Source of the DNA: Peptoniphilaceae bacterium
GTDB lineage: Bacteria > Bacillota > Clostridia > Tissierellales > Peptoniphilaceae
DNA: 64,000 bases
Reading direction: 5' to 3'
NCBI GenBank assembly: GCA_902363535.1
Contig: CABJAE010000003.1
Location: forward strand, 1 to 64,000
Shown here: positions 26,824 to 35,158 of the stretch, in pieces
Numbering within the stretch: the stretch's first letter is position 1
Layout of the letters: every line of letters begins with the position of its first letter
The notes under the pieces: model-generated
Told to the model about the DNA's origin: nothing
The model's database searches: none
The model's input: only the letters and a program-made list of their open reading frames with translations
Translations under genes and position numbers: made by a program

Positions 26824-28206
26824 TCAGATGGCGTGTTTATTGGAATTATAGATGACTACGGGCATGCCCATAAAGGCATTTTCGTAGAAGGTCGGCGCTT
26901 TCGACGGAGGCGTGTTGACGCAGCCGTGGCTGCCGCCGCCTAAATAAATTCTGCCGCCGTAACTTCCCCGCCAGTTGGAGTCGTGAATGCCGCATCCCGT
27001 CCAGTTAAAGGGCATCCAATATTTCACATAGCTCTTCCAGGTTTCCCCGGTCAGGTAGCGGTTGCGCTCTTTGGCCCAGATTTCCTGGGTGCCGGTGGGC
27101 GTTCCGTTTCCGGCGTAGGGATTGCCGGTAACGACGGGGGCGTCGATGACGAGATTGCCTTCTTTGTAAAGCCACATGTGTTGGCGGGCGATGTCGATTT
27201 CGATGTAGCTGTTGCCCAAGTCGTTGACGTTTCGGCTCACGGCTTTTCGCTTGTACACCGGCTCCATGCTTTGAACTTTTTTATCCTTCATAGCGAGCAT
27301 AAGCTGCTCGCGGGTCTTGGGCTGGTCGATTTGCCAACCGTAAATGCCCCCTTTGACGCGCATCATGGCGCCGCCGGTGGCTTGAAAATCCCGCGTGCCT
27401 CTGAAGGTGTCGTACTTTTCGCCCAGACCGGCCACGTATTCCTTCACTTTTTCTTCGTCCGGCTCCAGGCTGCCGTCGTCGGCAGATTTGTAAAGATTAA
27501 TTAAATTTTCCCCGGCCAACACTTCTTCCCGATCGGAAAAGGTGTAGGTGAGCTTGTATTCCTCGATGGCGTTTAAGCTGGCCACGTGTTTTTTCATGTG
27601 GTCCAAATCTTCCGCCGGCACGGGCTTCAAATAGAGATCCGCTTTCTTCGCGTCCAGTTTTTTATCCTGTTTATGCAGAGATTTTAACACGGCTTCTTTG
27701 AGCTTCGGTCCGTCAAGGCGCGTGCCTTCCCTGGCTTCGGTAATGACATAGCCCTTGCCCTCTTCGTAGGCGATCATTTCCGGCGTCGGGTCCGTAATGT
27801 CTTTATCCGCCACCATGTGCATGCTTGCCAATGCCTTTTCAAGCTTTTCGTCGTCGTAGGTGATGGCGGTATTTACCTTGTAATCTTTCTTTGCAAAGGC
27901 ATAAACCGGCCAGGCCCAGGGACTGTATTCCTTCATTTGAAAATCAGGCATGGTTTCTTTGTAGTCGATGCTCGACGCCTTTATCGTGTCGGTTTTTTCG
28001 TCTTTTCCCACGACGGTCAAGGCGTAATCCTTCCAGGACGCTTCGAAATTTCCCCTTAAATCGGCTCGCGGCTGAAGGGAAATATCCGCGCCGTTTACCG
28101 AGGTGTTCGGCATATAGACTTGCGTAAAGGCCAAAGCCCCGATCACATAGATAAGGGCCAACACGCCGAGGACGATGGCCGCTATTTTTCCGGTTCTGTT
28201 GCTCAA
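26824..28206 (-). CDS. L,D-transpeptidase (YkuD) with PG_binding_4 domains
   Basis: A 460-residue cell-wall enzyme. It has an N-terminal membrane helix (about 7-29), two PG_binding_4-type extracellular regions (about 35-320), and a C-terminal YkuD domain (about 335-455). The catalytic signature is complete: His in CGIHDSNW and SHGCVNTPPS with the nucleophilic Cys. Such enzymes form 3-3 peptidoglycan cross-links or attach proteins to the wall. The overall architecture matches the clostridial Ldt type. It is monocistronic, with a promoter at 28240-28267. Confidence 0.93.
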   Translation of the reverse strand: MSNRTGKIAAIVLGVLALIYVIGALAFTQVYMPNTSVNGADISLQPRADLRGNFEASWKDYALTVVGKDEKTDTIKASSIDYKETMPDFQMKEYSPWAWPVYAFAKKDYKVNTAITYDDEKLEKALASMHMVADKDITDPTPEMIAYEEGKGYVITEAREGTRLDGPKLKEAVLKSLHKQDKKLDAKKADLYLKPVPAEDLDHMKKHVASLNAIEEYKLTYTFSDREEVLAGENLINLYKSADDGSLEPDEEKVKEYVAGLGEKYDTFRGTRDFQATGGAMMRVKGGIYGWQIDQPKTREQLMLAMKDKKVQSMEPVYKRKAVSRNVNDLGNSYIEIDIARQHMWLYKEGNLVIDAPVVTGNPYAGNGTPTGTQEIWAKERNRYLTGETWKSYVKYWMPFNWTGCGIHDSNWRGSYGGRIYLGGGSHGCVNTPPSKAPTFYENAFMGMPVVIYNSNKHAI

Positions 28207-28239
28207 GATCCTTCTCCTTTTCTATTTAGTCGCTCTAAT

Positions 28240-28267
28240 AGTGTATCATAAAATTTTCACTGTTCAA
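28240..28267 (-). promoter_or_regulatory. L,D-transpeptidase gene promoter
   Basis: Minus strand -35 TTGAAC (28262-28267), 16-bp spacer, -10 TACACT (28240-28245). Confidence 0.6.
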
Positions 28268-28346
28268 GATGATTTTTCCCTTTCTCTTCGCGTTCATGTG
28301 GTGTAATCTTATTATAGGAAACGATATAGACAATGAGGAGAATGTT

Positions 28347-29111
28347 ATGGACAAGACGCCCCGAACCATTCAGTCCCTTGCACGGGCATTTGCTATTTTG
28401 GATTGCTTCGATGCCGTGCATCCGAAACTGAGTTTGTCGGAAATATCTAAACTAGTGAAATTAAATGTGAACACCACCCGCGGTTTGGTCAATACCCTGG
28501 TTCACTTTCAATACTTAAGCCGCGACGAAGCGGAAAATGACTACCACTTGGGCTTGGCTTTTATTCCCAAGGCCAATCTCGTGGAAGACCAATACTTATT
28601 TCACGTAAAAAATAAAATTCAGCCCATGCTTCGCGTTTGGGCCAATGCCTTTGAACTGAGCGCTCGTTTAAATATGGTGGAAGACGGCCAGCTTTTAACC
28701 GTATTTACGGAAGTGCCGGACAACACCCGCTACTTGATTATGACCCGCTCACGCACGCCCTTTCCCCTCCACGCCACGGCCTCGGGCAAGGCCTATTTGG
28801 CCAGTTTGCCGGAGACGGTGGTGGACAAATACATTAAAGACACGCGCCTGGTAGCCTACACGGACAAGACCATTACGAAAGATTCCGTCTTGAAAGAGGA
28901 GATGCAGGCCACGCGAGAAAAAGGCTACGCCCTAGAAATCGGCGAAATCAACGACGGCCTCGGCTCCATCGCCATTCCCATTTTCGACAAGCGAAGGGAA
29001 TGCATCGGCACCATCTCTCTTTCCGGCGCCAACGAAGAAATTCTGGAGAATGAGCGCGAAGCCTTCGCCACGGTGCAGGATTTCCTCGACGAATTAAATC
29101 CCCTGTGGTAG
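28347..29111 (+). CDS. IclR-family transcriptional regulator
   Basis: A 254-residue regulator starting MDKTPRTIQSLARAF; ATG 28347 follows GAGGAG, and an upstream in-frame ATG lacks such a site. The N-terminal winged helix-turn-helix is at about 8-65 (LSLSEISKLVKLNVNTTRGLVNTL). The C-terminal effector-binding domain contains HATASGKAYLASLPE and the closing GSIAIPIFD and CIGTISLSG strands. The ligand is unknown; IclR proteins usually sense organic acids or aromatic catabolites. It converges on the cyclase-family gene and diverges from the transpeptidase gene. Confidence 0.92.
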   Translation: MDKTPRTIQSLARAFAILDCFDAVHPKLSLSEISKLVKLNVNTTRGLVNTLVHFQYLSRDEAENDYHLGLAFIPKANLVEDQYLFHVKNKIQPMLRVWANAFELSARLNMVEDGQLLTVFTEVPDNTRYLIMTRSRTPFPLHATASGKAYLASLPETVVDKYIKDTRLVAYTDKTITKDSVLKEEMQATREKGYALEIGEINDGLGSIAIPIFDKRRECIGTISLSGANEEILENEREAFATVQDFLDELNPLW

Positions 29112-29115
29112 AGAA

Positions 29116-29147
29116 AAAGCTATTGCCTGTGATCGGGCAATAGCTTT
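29116..29147. terminator. Bidirectional terminator between iclR-type gene and cyclase gene
   Basis: A 12-bp stem AAAGCTATTGCC/GGCAATAGCTTT with an eight-base loop, followed by ATTTTT on the plus strand and TTTTTC on the minus strand. It serves both convergent genes. Confidence 0.85.
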
Positions 29148-29151
29148 ATTT

Positions 29152-29886
29152 TTATGCGTCGAAGACGGCGGTGACTTCGGCGGGAAAGGCAACGGCGCCT
29201 TTGATGTGAAGGACATTGATCATAATGATACCCCCCGCAGCGGGCACGCGATCCAAATTGGCCATGACTTCCACCTGGAATTTGTTTTCGTTGAGCCAAA
29301 AGCGTTGGGCCACCAAATCTCCCGCTTCGGCGGCTTCGGGGCCGGCGTCGGTGTTTAATGTTTCGTGGCCGATAGCGGCGATCTTCCGCGTGCGGCTCAA
29401 GTACTCGAGAGCCGCCACGGACCAGCCCGGCGTCACTTCCACACCGTCGTGGGTGTTGGTGAAGTCTTCTTGGGAATAAATCCGCTTGTACCAGCCCGAG
29501 GAGAAGGCCACGAAGGCCCCTTCCGGGATGGCGCCGTATTCTTGTTCGAAGGCCAAAATGTCGTCCACGGTGACGGCGTAGCCGGGATCTTCCTTGACCT
29601 TGTCTTCCAAGTGGAGGACGTAGAGAGGCAGGTAGCGCTCTTTCGGCGAAATATCCGATAAAATCTTTCCCCCGGCCATAAAATGGGCCGGTGCGTCCAC
29701 GTGGGTGCCGTGGGAGGTGCCCAAGGTGTATTCCCGATTGTCCGAGCCCGTTTCCTCCAAGGTCGTGAGGACTCGCTCGCCCAAGGGATTAAAGGCCTGG
29801 TAAATGGCCATGTCTTTCGTCACTTCGTGGGTTAAACTCACCCAGCTCTTTTCTTTTAATGCGTGTAGTAAATCCTGTGTCTTCAT
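29152..29886 (-). CDS. Cyclase-family metal-dependent hydrolase (kynurenine formamidase-like)
   Basis: A 244-residue protein with the family metal site HGTHVDAPAHF at residues 59-69, in which His59, His62 and Asp64 are expected ligands. The fold includes bacterial kynurenine formamidase and isatin hydrolase. No tryptophan-degradation genes are nearby, so the substrate is not assigned. RBS AAAGGGGAG precedes ATG 29886. A TATAAT-type -10 lies about 40 bases upstream without a clear -35. Confidence 0.85.
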   Translation of the reverse strand: MKTQDLLHALKEKSWVSLTHEVTKDMAIYQAFNPLGERVLTTLEETGSDNREYTLGTSHGTHVDAPAHFMAGGKILSDISPKERYLPLYVLHLEDKVKEDPGYAVTVDDILAFEQEYGAIPEGAFVAFSSGWYKRIYSQEDFTNTHDGVEVTPGWSVAALEYLSRTRKIAAIGHETLNTDAGPEAAEAGDLVAQRFWLNENKFQVEVMANLDRVPAAGGIIMINVLHIKGAVAFPAEVTAVFDA

Positions 29887-29967
29887 AAACTCCCCTTTCG
29901 TCGTTTCTTTTCTGTCGTAATTTCATTATACCCTACGCCCTTATTTTCTGCATTTTTTCCGCGGCAC

Positions 29968-29991
29968 AAAAAAAGAGGCCGAAGCCTCTTT
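29968..29991 (-). terminator. Purine permease gene terminator
   Basis: On the minus strand AAAGAGGC, loop TTCG, GCCTCTTT, then TTTTGTGC, four bases past the stop. Confidence 0.85.
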
Positions 29992-29995
29992 TCTC

Positions 29996-31420
29996 CTACA
30001 TGGCCAGGTAGGCCATAAGGGCGTAATTGATTAAGAATAAAATCGACGAGCCCACGATAATCGGGTGCAGCTCTTTGGCTTTTCCCTTCAAAATCATGAC
30101 GACGCAGTAGAAAATAAAGCCTGCGGCGATGCCGTTGCTGATGGAGTAGCTGAAGCCCATGAAAATCGAAGCGAAGAAGGCCGGTACGGCGCATTCCAAA
30201 TCTGTCCACTCAATTTCCGCAAAGCTTGCGCACATCATAATCCCGACGATGATCAGTACGGGAGCCGTGGCCTGTGCCGGAACCATGCCCGCCACCGGCG
30301 CGATGACGATGGCCAACAAGAACATGGCCGCCGTAACGACGGAGGTAAGCCCGGTGCGACCGCCGGCGCCGATGCCCGCGGCACTTTCTACAAAGGTGGT
30401 GGTGTTACTGGTGCCGATAAAGGCGCCGATGACCGTGCCGATGGAGTCGGCGAAAAGGGCCTTGTCCAGTTTCGATTTAAAGCCGGAGCTGGATTGCATA
30501 TTGCGAATGTCTTCTTCGCTGAAAATTCCGGAGCGACGGCCGGTTCCGATAAAGGTGCCCAAGGTGTCGAAGGTATCGCTCAGTGAAAAGGCGAAGATGG
30601 TCATAAGCACCAGAGGAATCCGCGCCGGATCGGAAAAGAGGCCGAGGAGCCCTTCTTTGCCCAGGGCCACGCCGAAGACCGTGGAAAGGTCTTGGAAGGA
30701 GCTGGCCACGGAGGGGCTTTCCGAAAGTTTCGACAGATCCACGACGCCCATGGGGATGCCGATAAGGGTCGTGGCTAAAATACTGAGTAAGATGGCACCT
30801 TTCACATTCTTAATCACCAAGACCACGGTGATCAAAAGGCCGATTAAGGCGAGGAGCACGCCGGCATTGTTGAAATTCACCAAGGCGGGCACGGCGGCGG
30901 AGGAGCCGATAATGGTGCCGCCGTCCAGAGCCTGATAGGTGCCGGGATCCAGAGTAAAGTTCAAAAGGCCGCAGTTTTTAATGCCGATGTAGCCGATAAA
31001 TACGCCGATGCCGCCGCTGATGGCGTGTTGCAGGGATTCGGGGATGGACGTAATAATCATCTTCCGAACTTTCGTAACGGTGATCAACACATTGATGACG
31101 CCGCACAAGAAGACCATGCCCAGGGCTTCTTTCCACGTAAAGCCCAAACCGAAGACGACGGTGTAGGTGAAAAAGGCATTGAGTCCCATGCCCGGTGCCA
31201 AGGCGTAGGGCACATTGGCGAAAAGCCCCATGACCAAGGTGGAGACCACCGAGGCGATAATCGTGGCTAAGAAGACGGCGCCCCAGGGAATGCCCGTTTG
31301 GGAAAGAATCGCCGGATTGACGAAAATAATGTAGCTCATGGCAAAGAACGTGGTCATGCCGGCTAAAATTTCCGTGGAAAAATCCGTGTTATTTTCCCGT
31401 AATTTAAAGAATGATTCCAT
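29996..31420 (-). CDS. NCS2-family adenine/guanine/hypoxanthine permease
   Basis: A 474-residue polytopic membrane protein of the AzgA/PbuG branch of NCS2. It carries the branch motifs EILAGMTTFFAMSYIIFVNP, ALAPGMGLNAFFTY and FIGTSNTTTFVESAAGIGAGGRTGLTS (in two parts) and a RRSGIFSEEDI loop. It imports purine bases with protons. It has AAGGAGG upstream. No purine riboswitch fits in the short gap to azlD. Salvage by this permease would complement purC-dependent synthesis. Confidence 0.93.
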   Translation of the reverse strand: MESFFKLRENNTDFSTEILAGMTTFFAMSYIIFVNPAILSQTGIPWGAVFLATIIASVVSTLVMGLFANVPYALAPGMGLNAFFTYTVVFGLGFTWKEALGMVFLCGVINVLITVTKVRKMIITSIPESLQHAISGGIGVFIGYIGIKNCGLLNFTLDPGTYQALDGGTIIGSSAAVPALVNFNNAGVLLALIGLLITVVLVIKNVKGAILLSILATTLIGIPMGVVDLSKLSESPSVASSFQDLSTVFGVALGKEGLLGLFSDPARIPLVLMTIFAFSLSDTFDTLGTFIGTGRRSGIFSEEDIRNMQSSSGFKSKLDKALFADSIGTVIGAFIGTSNTTTFVESAAGIGAGGRTGLTSVVTAAMFLLAIVIAPVAGMVPAQATAPVLIIVGIMMCASFAEIEWTDLECAVPAFFASIFMGFSYSISNGIAAGFIFYCVVMILKGKAKELHPIIVGSSILFLINYALMAYLAM

Positions 31421-31464
31421 AAACTTCCTCCTTAAAAATAGTTCGGAAACAGTATATCACGAAA

Positions 31465-31797
31465 TTATCCGACGAACACTTGCTGAATTAAAAACATGTA
31501 AACCGCCGTGCCCAGGACAATGGAGAGAATGGATTTGCGCTTCCACAGATAACTTCCCGCCGTCACGAGACTCGCCACGGTCAGGGGAACGAAGCCTGCG
31601 AGGGAATCGAAGCGCATGGACCTGAGGCAGTAAATAATTAAAAGCCCCATCATGGAGTAGGGCAAAAGCACGCCCAGATCCTTTACGATTTTCGGAATGG
31701 TATCTCGTTTGGAAAAGAAAAACAAGGGGAACATGCGAATGAAAAAGGTAATGGCCACGGCGATGGCGATGGCGATATAGACTTCTTTAGTTGACAT
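31465..31797 (-). CDS. azlD: Branched-chain amino acid exporter subunit AzlD
   Basis: A 110-residue protein with three to four membrane helices and the AzlD pattern IAVAITFFIRMFPLFFF...LLPYSMMGLLIIYCL. It pairs with AzlC (which ends 11 bases inside this gene) to export branched-chain amino acids or analogues. Expression is translationally coupled through the overlap. Confidence 0.9.
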   Translation of the reverse strand: MSTKEVYIAIAIAVAITFFIRMFPLFFFSKRDTIPKIVKDLGVLLPYSMMGLLIIYCLRSMRFDSLAGFVPLTVASLVTAGSYLWKRKSILSIVLGTAVYMFLIQQVFVG

Positions 31798-32464
31798 GTT
31801 TCCTCCTATAATACAGATTTCCGATTAAAATGCAGGCCATGGCGGGCAAGAGAAAGGCGTCGCGACCGAAAAGAAGGACGGCGAGAAGGGACGCGGCCAG
31901 GCCCAAAAGTGCCGGGAAGTGATGATCCGTTCCCTTCCACTGCTCGATAAAGGCGGTGATGAAAATGGCGGTCATCATAAAGTCGATGCCTTCCACACTG
32001 AAGGGAAGCACGCTCCCGAGCAGGGCGCCGAGTAGGGTGCCCGTCATCCAATACAGGCAATTTAAAAGCCCGATGCGAAACATATCCTCGGCTGAGGCCA
32101 TGCCCCCGTCTTCCCCCGCCGTGATGTAGAGGGAGAAGGTTTCGTCGCTGCAGAAATGGGTGGTGAGTATTTTCTTCCACATGGGCTGCCCGCTCAGGGG
32201 ATTTAAGAGAGAAATCGTGTAGAATAAATACCTTAAATTAATGGAAAAGGCCAAAATCACCAGCTCAAGCACGGCGAGGTGCTGCGCAAACAAACTGACC
32301 ATGGCAAATTGCATGGCGCCGGCGTAAATGCCGAAACTCATCAAGAGGCTCACCAAAGTGGAGCGGCCCACGGAGCGAATCAATACGCCGAAGCCCATGC
32401 CCAGTAATAAATAACTGATCAATAGGGGAATGGTCTTGGGAAAAACCCGTTTAAATTCTTTCAT
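31787..32464 (-). CDS. azlC: Branched-chain amino acid exporter subunit AzlC
   Basis: A 225-residue membrane protein with LLLGMGFGVLIRSVGRS, GAMQFAMVSLFAQH and FSINLRYLFYTISLLNPL, the AzlC family motifs. It is the first gene of azlCD. The ATG at 32464 has only a weak purine-rich site upstream (GAAGGGCAG at long spacing), unlike nearly all neighbours, so translation may be modest or the leader structured. No adjacent azlB-type Lrp regulator is present. Confidence 0.9.
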   Translation of the reverse strand: MKEFKRVFPKTIPLLISYLLLGMGFGVLIRSVGRSTLVSLLMSFGIYAGAMQFAMVSLFAQHLAVLELVILAFSINLRYLFYTISLLNPLSGQPMWKKILTTHFCSDETFSLYITAGEDGGMASAEDMFRIGLLNCLYWMTGTLLGALLGSVLPFSVEGIDFMMTAIFITAFIEQWKGTDHHFPALLGLAASLLAVLLFGRDAFLLPAMACILIGNLYYRRKHVN

Positions 32465-32507
32465 ACTATATTTTCACACTGCCCTTCTTCTGTTTTCCTA
32501 CCTATTG

Positions 32508-32537
32508 ATTATACACGCTCCCATGAAAAAAGTGTAA
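32508..32537 (-). promoter_or_regulatory. azlCD promoter
   Basis: Minus strand -35 TTACAC (32532-32537), 18-bp spacer, -10 TATAAT (32508-32513). The 150 bases upstream, back to the rplL terminator, hold a TTTTCCCGGAAAA palindrome at 32624-32636 but nothing I recognise. Confidence 0.5.
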
Positions 32538-32692
32538 AAAATCCCTAAATTTCAACGCTTTAGCGAGGTGTCACAGTCGCGCTGATCCCGGTTAAAGGGA
32601 AAATTCTCTGCAAATAAATCCTGTTTTCCCGGAAAATGAATTTGGTTTTCACAGGGCTTTCCGAGGATTGACAGAACACAGAAAAAATGCAA

Positions 32693-32725
32693 TAAAAAAA
32701 ATCCCCACTCCGAAGAGTGAGGACT
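32693..32725 (-). terminator. rplJL terminator
   Basis: On the minus strand AGTCCTCACTC, loop TTCG, GAGTGGGGATT (two G-U pairs), then a run of seven T, 16 bases past the rplL stop. Confidence 0.85.
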
Positions 32726-32740
32726 TTTCGTAAGACGATC

Positions 32741-33130
32741 TTACTTAACTTCGACAGTTGCGCCGACTTCTTCCAATTTAGCTTTGATTTCGTCAGCTTC
32801 TTCTTTGTTAGCGCCTTCTTTAACGGGCTTCGGAGCGCCGTCAACGAGAGCTTTTGCGTCTTTTAAGCCGAGGCCGGTGATGTCTTTAACGACTTTGACG
32901 ACCTTAACTTTTTCTTGGCCTGCGGATTCGAGGATAACGTCGAATTCGGATTTTTCTTCAGCGGCTGCGCCTGCTGCTGCGGCTGCCGGTGCGCCTGCTG
33001 CTGCTACTGCGACGGGAGCTTGTGCGCTAACGCCGAATTCTTCTTCTAAAGCGCTAACTAAGTCAGCGAGTTCAATAACGGTTAATTCTTTGATCTCTTC
33101 AATAAGAGCGGTTACTTTTTCAGATGCCAT
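32741..33130 (-). CDS. rplL: 50S ribosomal protein L7/L12
   Basis: A 129-residue stalk protein. The N-terminal dimerisation helix (about 1-35), an Ala-rich hinge ([10 protein letters not shown]) and the C-terminal factor-binding domain ([20 protein letters not shown]) are all visible. It recruits EF-Tu and EF-G. It follows rplJ by 32 bases and is preceded by CGGAGG. rpoBC do not follow it here, unlike the usual rplKAJL-rpoBC order. Confidence 0.98.
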   Translation of the reverse strand: MASEKVTALIEEIKELTVIELADLVSALEEEFGVSAQAPVAVAAAGAPAAAAAGAAAEEKSEFDVILESAGQEKVKVVKVVKDITGLGLKDAKALVDGAPKPVKEGANKEEADEIKAKLEEVGATVEVK

Positions 33131-33162
33131 AGTATATATACCTCCGTAAATGATTTGTGCCC

Positions 33163-33699
33163 TTAGGCGGTTTCTTCTTCCTTCTTTTCGCGGATTTGGT
33201 TAAGCGCAACGGCGAGACCGCGGATGTTTCCGGACAGGACAGTTGCCAGTCCTTGAATCGGTGCGTTTAAGCTGCCGAGCAATTGTGCAACAAGCACTTC
33301 GCGGCTCGGTAATTTTGCCAATGCCTTGACTTCGTCGATGGAAACGACGCGGCCGTCTAAGATACCGCCTTTAATTTCTAAGCGGTCGTTCTCTTCGGCG
33401 AAATCGTTTAAGATCTTTGCCGGTTGAACGGCATCTTCAATACCGAAAGCGGCGACGGTGGGGCCGACGAGCAATTCGTTGGCGTCTTCGTTGCCGGTAG
33501 CGTCGAAGGCACGTTTCAACATGGTGTTTTTGTACACCTTGTAGTCAACGCCGTGTTCGCGCAGTTCCTTTCTCAATTTGGTTACTTCTTCCACCGTTAA
33601 ACCGTGGTTGTTAACCAAAACAATGGATTGAGACTTTTCGATCTTTTCCTTGATCTCATCGACTAAGGCAATTTTCGATTGGAGTAGCTCTTCTTTCAC
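33163..33699 (-). CDS. rplJ: 50S ribosomal protein L10
   Basis: A 178-residue stalk-base protein. GTG 33699 ([15 protein letters not shown]) follows GGAGGTGAATCT; a longer frame starts inside the leader terminator. The family pattern [25 protein letters not shown] and the C-terminal helix that binds L7/L12 dimers are present. L10-L12 autoregulates by binding the leader just upstream, in which the aptamer-like stem is followed by an intrinsic terminator. Confidence 0.98.
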   Translation of the reverse strand: MKEELLQSKIALVDEIKEKIEKSQSIVLVNNHGLTVEEVTKLRKELREHGVDYKVYKNTMLKRAFDATGNEDANELLVGPTVAAFGIEDAVQPAKILNDFAEENDRLEIKGGILDGRVVSIDEVKALAKLPSREVLVAQLLGSLNAPIQGLATVLSGNIRGLAVALNQIREKKEEETA

Positions 33700-33723
33700 A
33701 GATTCACCTCCTCGTTTTCTACA

Positions 33724-33752
33724 TAAAAAAATCACATTGCAGACACAATGCG
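33724..33752 (-). terminator. Attenuator terminator in the rplJL leader
   Basis: On the minus strand CGCATTG, loop TGTCTG, CAATGTG (one G-U pair), then ATTTTTTT, between the L10 leader fold and the rplJ start. It implies attenuation when L10-L12 binds. Confidence 0.8.
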
Positions 33753-33764
33753 AGTACTAAAATC

Positions 33765-33822
33765 AAATTCAGTCACCTCGGCAGGAAATTAAGGCGAACC
33801 ACCTGCTGTCTGCGGTTTCAAC
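33765..33822 (-). ncRNA. Ribosomal protein L10 leader
   Basis: Read on the minus strand, CCGCAGACAGCAGGTGG...TTAATTTCCTGCCGAGGTGA matches the conserved L10 leader pattern (AGACAGCAGGTG stem strand paired with CCTGCCGAGG). It lies directly before rplJL and upstream of the attenuator. Confidence 0.88.
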
Positions 33823-33828
33823 TCATTC

Positions 33829-33857
33829 ATAATACCAAAGAAAAGCCCCTGTGTAAA
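33829..33857 (-). promoter_or_regulatory. rplJL promoter
   Basis: Minus strand -35 TTTACA (33852-33857), 17-bp spacer, extended -10 TGGTATTAT (hexamer 33829-33834). The -35 lies inside the loop of the terminator hairpin of the preceding flavoprotein gene. Confidence 0.75.
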
Positions 33858-33863
33858 GGGACT
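33837..33863 (-). terminator. Flavoprotein gene terminator
   Basis: On the minus strand AGTCCCT, loop, AGGGGCT (one G-U pair), then TTTTCTTT, six bases past the stop. It overlaps the rplJL promoter. Confidence 0.65.
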
Positions 33864-33869
33864 TTTTCA

Positions 33870-35078
33870 TTATTTATCATTTTTTATGATGGCACGGGCG
33901 ATGCGATGGGCGGAGGCCAGGGCCCAGTGAATGTTGTAGCCGCCGCAGTCCCCGTCCACATCCAGCACTTCCCCGGCGGCGTAAAGACCCGGGGCGTAAA
34001 GGGACTCAAGATCCGCGCTAAAGCCCGAAAGGGCCATGCCGCCGCAGGTGACCTGGGCGTAGTCGAAGCCCCGCACACCGGTGACGGGCAAGGTAAAGGA
34101 AAAAAGCAGTTTCAAGAGGCGGTCTCTCTCTTCCCAGCTCAGCTGATCCATGGGCTCTCCCCCTTTCAGGCCGCATTCCTTTAAGACCACGTGCACCCAT
34201 TTGTTGGAGAGAATGCCGTCGAGAAAATCCTTCGCCGACGCGGGGAGGTAGCTTCTCCCCTCCAGAATGTTTCGGTAATCCGGGAGTTGATCCAAATGAT
34301 TGAGCATGGGGAATGAGACAGTGTACTCGCCCTTTCTCTCTCCCACGGCACGGGCAAGATCCAAGACCGGCGGCCCGCTGATACCGTCTTTGGCGAGAAG
34401 AATTTCCCCTTCTTCCGAGGCGATCCCCTCCCCGTTTCTGTAAAGGGTGATTCTACCCTGCACTTTCGTGCCGTTTAAGTGTTTTAAATAGGAACTTTCG
34501 CAGAGAAGCGCGGAGATTCCCGGAAAGATGCGGGTTTTCTTGTGGCCGAAGGCTTTCATGAGGCCGTAGCCCTTGCCGTCGGAGCCCGATTGGGGCATGG
34601 CCATGCCCCCGGTTGCCACGATGACTTTATCGGCGAAAAAAGAATTTTCCCCGCTAGCGAGCAGGAAGCCGCCCTTTGATTGCTCGATACTATCGATGCA
34701 GGTCTCCACCACTTCCTCGCCGCCGGATGCAAAAAAGCGGCGACGCAGAGCATTTAACACCGTGCGGGCCTGAAGGGTGGATGGGTAGAGCTTGCCCCGT
34801 TCCTCTTCGACCAAGTCGATCCCCAGGGCGTCGAAAAATTCCCGCCGCGCTTCGGCGGAAAAATACGTGCCGGGATCGAAGGGCAGGGGCGATTCGCTGT
34901 GCCAATGGTCCGAAGAGAGATCGGCATTGCTTACATTGGCGCGGCCGTTTCCCGTGGCCAGTAATTTTTTCCCCACCCGATTTTTTCGCTCGTAGATCGT
35001 CACGGCACATCCCGCCTCGGCCAGGAGACAGCCTGCCGTAAGGCCGCTCACGCCGCCGCCGATGATGGCGATTTTCAT
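33870..35078 (-). CDS. HI0933/BaiN-type NAD(P)/FAD-dependent oxidoreductase
   Basis: A 402-residue flavoprotein. The dinucleotide-binding motif IAIIGGGVSGLTAGCLLAEAG opens the protein, followed by RKNRVGKKLLATGNGRANVSN, a family signature, and VIVATGGMAMPQSGSDGKG. The C-terminal FAD segment is LYAAGEVLDVDGDCGGYNIHWALASAH. Characterised relatives include BaiN, a bile-acid flavin reductase, but most members are of unknown role and no bai genes are here. The gene stands alone, divergent from pepT. Confidence 0.88.
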   Translation of the reverse strand: MKIAIIGGGVSGLTAGCLLAEAGCAVTIYERKNRVGKKLLATGNGRANVSNADLSSDHWHSESPLPFDPGTYFSAEARREFFDALGIDLVEEERGKLYPSTLQARTVLNALRRRFFASGGEEVVETCIDSIEQSKGGFLLASGENSFFADKVIVATGGMAMPQSGSDGKGYGLMKAFGHKKTRIFPGISALLCESSYLKHLNGTKVQGRITLYRNGEGIASEEGEILLAKDGISGPPVLDLARAVGERKGEYTVSFPMLNHLDQLPDYRNILEGRSYLPASAKDFLDGILSNKWVHVVLKECGLKGGEPMDQLSWEERDRLLKLLFSFTLPVTGVRGFDYAQVTCGGMALSGFSADLESLYAPGLYAAGEVLDVDGDCGGYNIHWALASAHRIARAIIKNDK

Positions 35079-35103
35079 AGAAAAACCCCTTTCTTTTTCC
35101 CCG

Positions 35104-35133
35104 AGTATAGCACGCCCATGTGCTACAATACAA
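35104..35133. promoter_or_regulatory. Overlapping divergent promoters, flavoprotein gene and pepT
   Basis: Minus strand: -35 TTGTAT (35128-35133), 18-bp spacer, -10 TATACT (35104-35109). Plus strand: extended -10 TGCTACAAT (hexamer 35124-35129) for pepT with a weak -35. The two occupy the same 30 bases, so use of one should hinder the other. Confidence 0.5.
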
Positions 35134-35158
35134 GTTAGGAAAAACGAAAGGAGATTCC

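Noticed and set aside
31421..31464. Purine riboswitch before the NCS2 permease
   Set aside because: The gap to azlD is only 44 bases, too short for the aptamer, and no conserved core is present.
32540..32692. Possible T-box riboswitch before azlC
   Set aside because: No AGGGTGGNACCGCG-like T-box core, and the stretch lies upstream of the best promoter rather than in the transcript.
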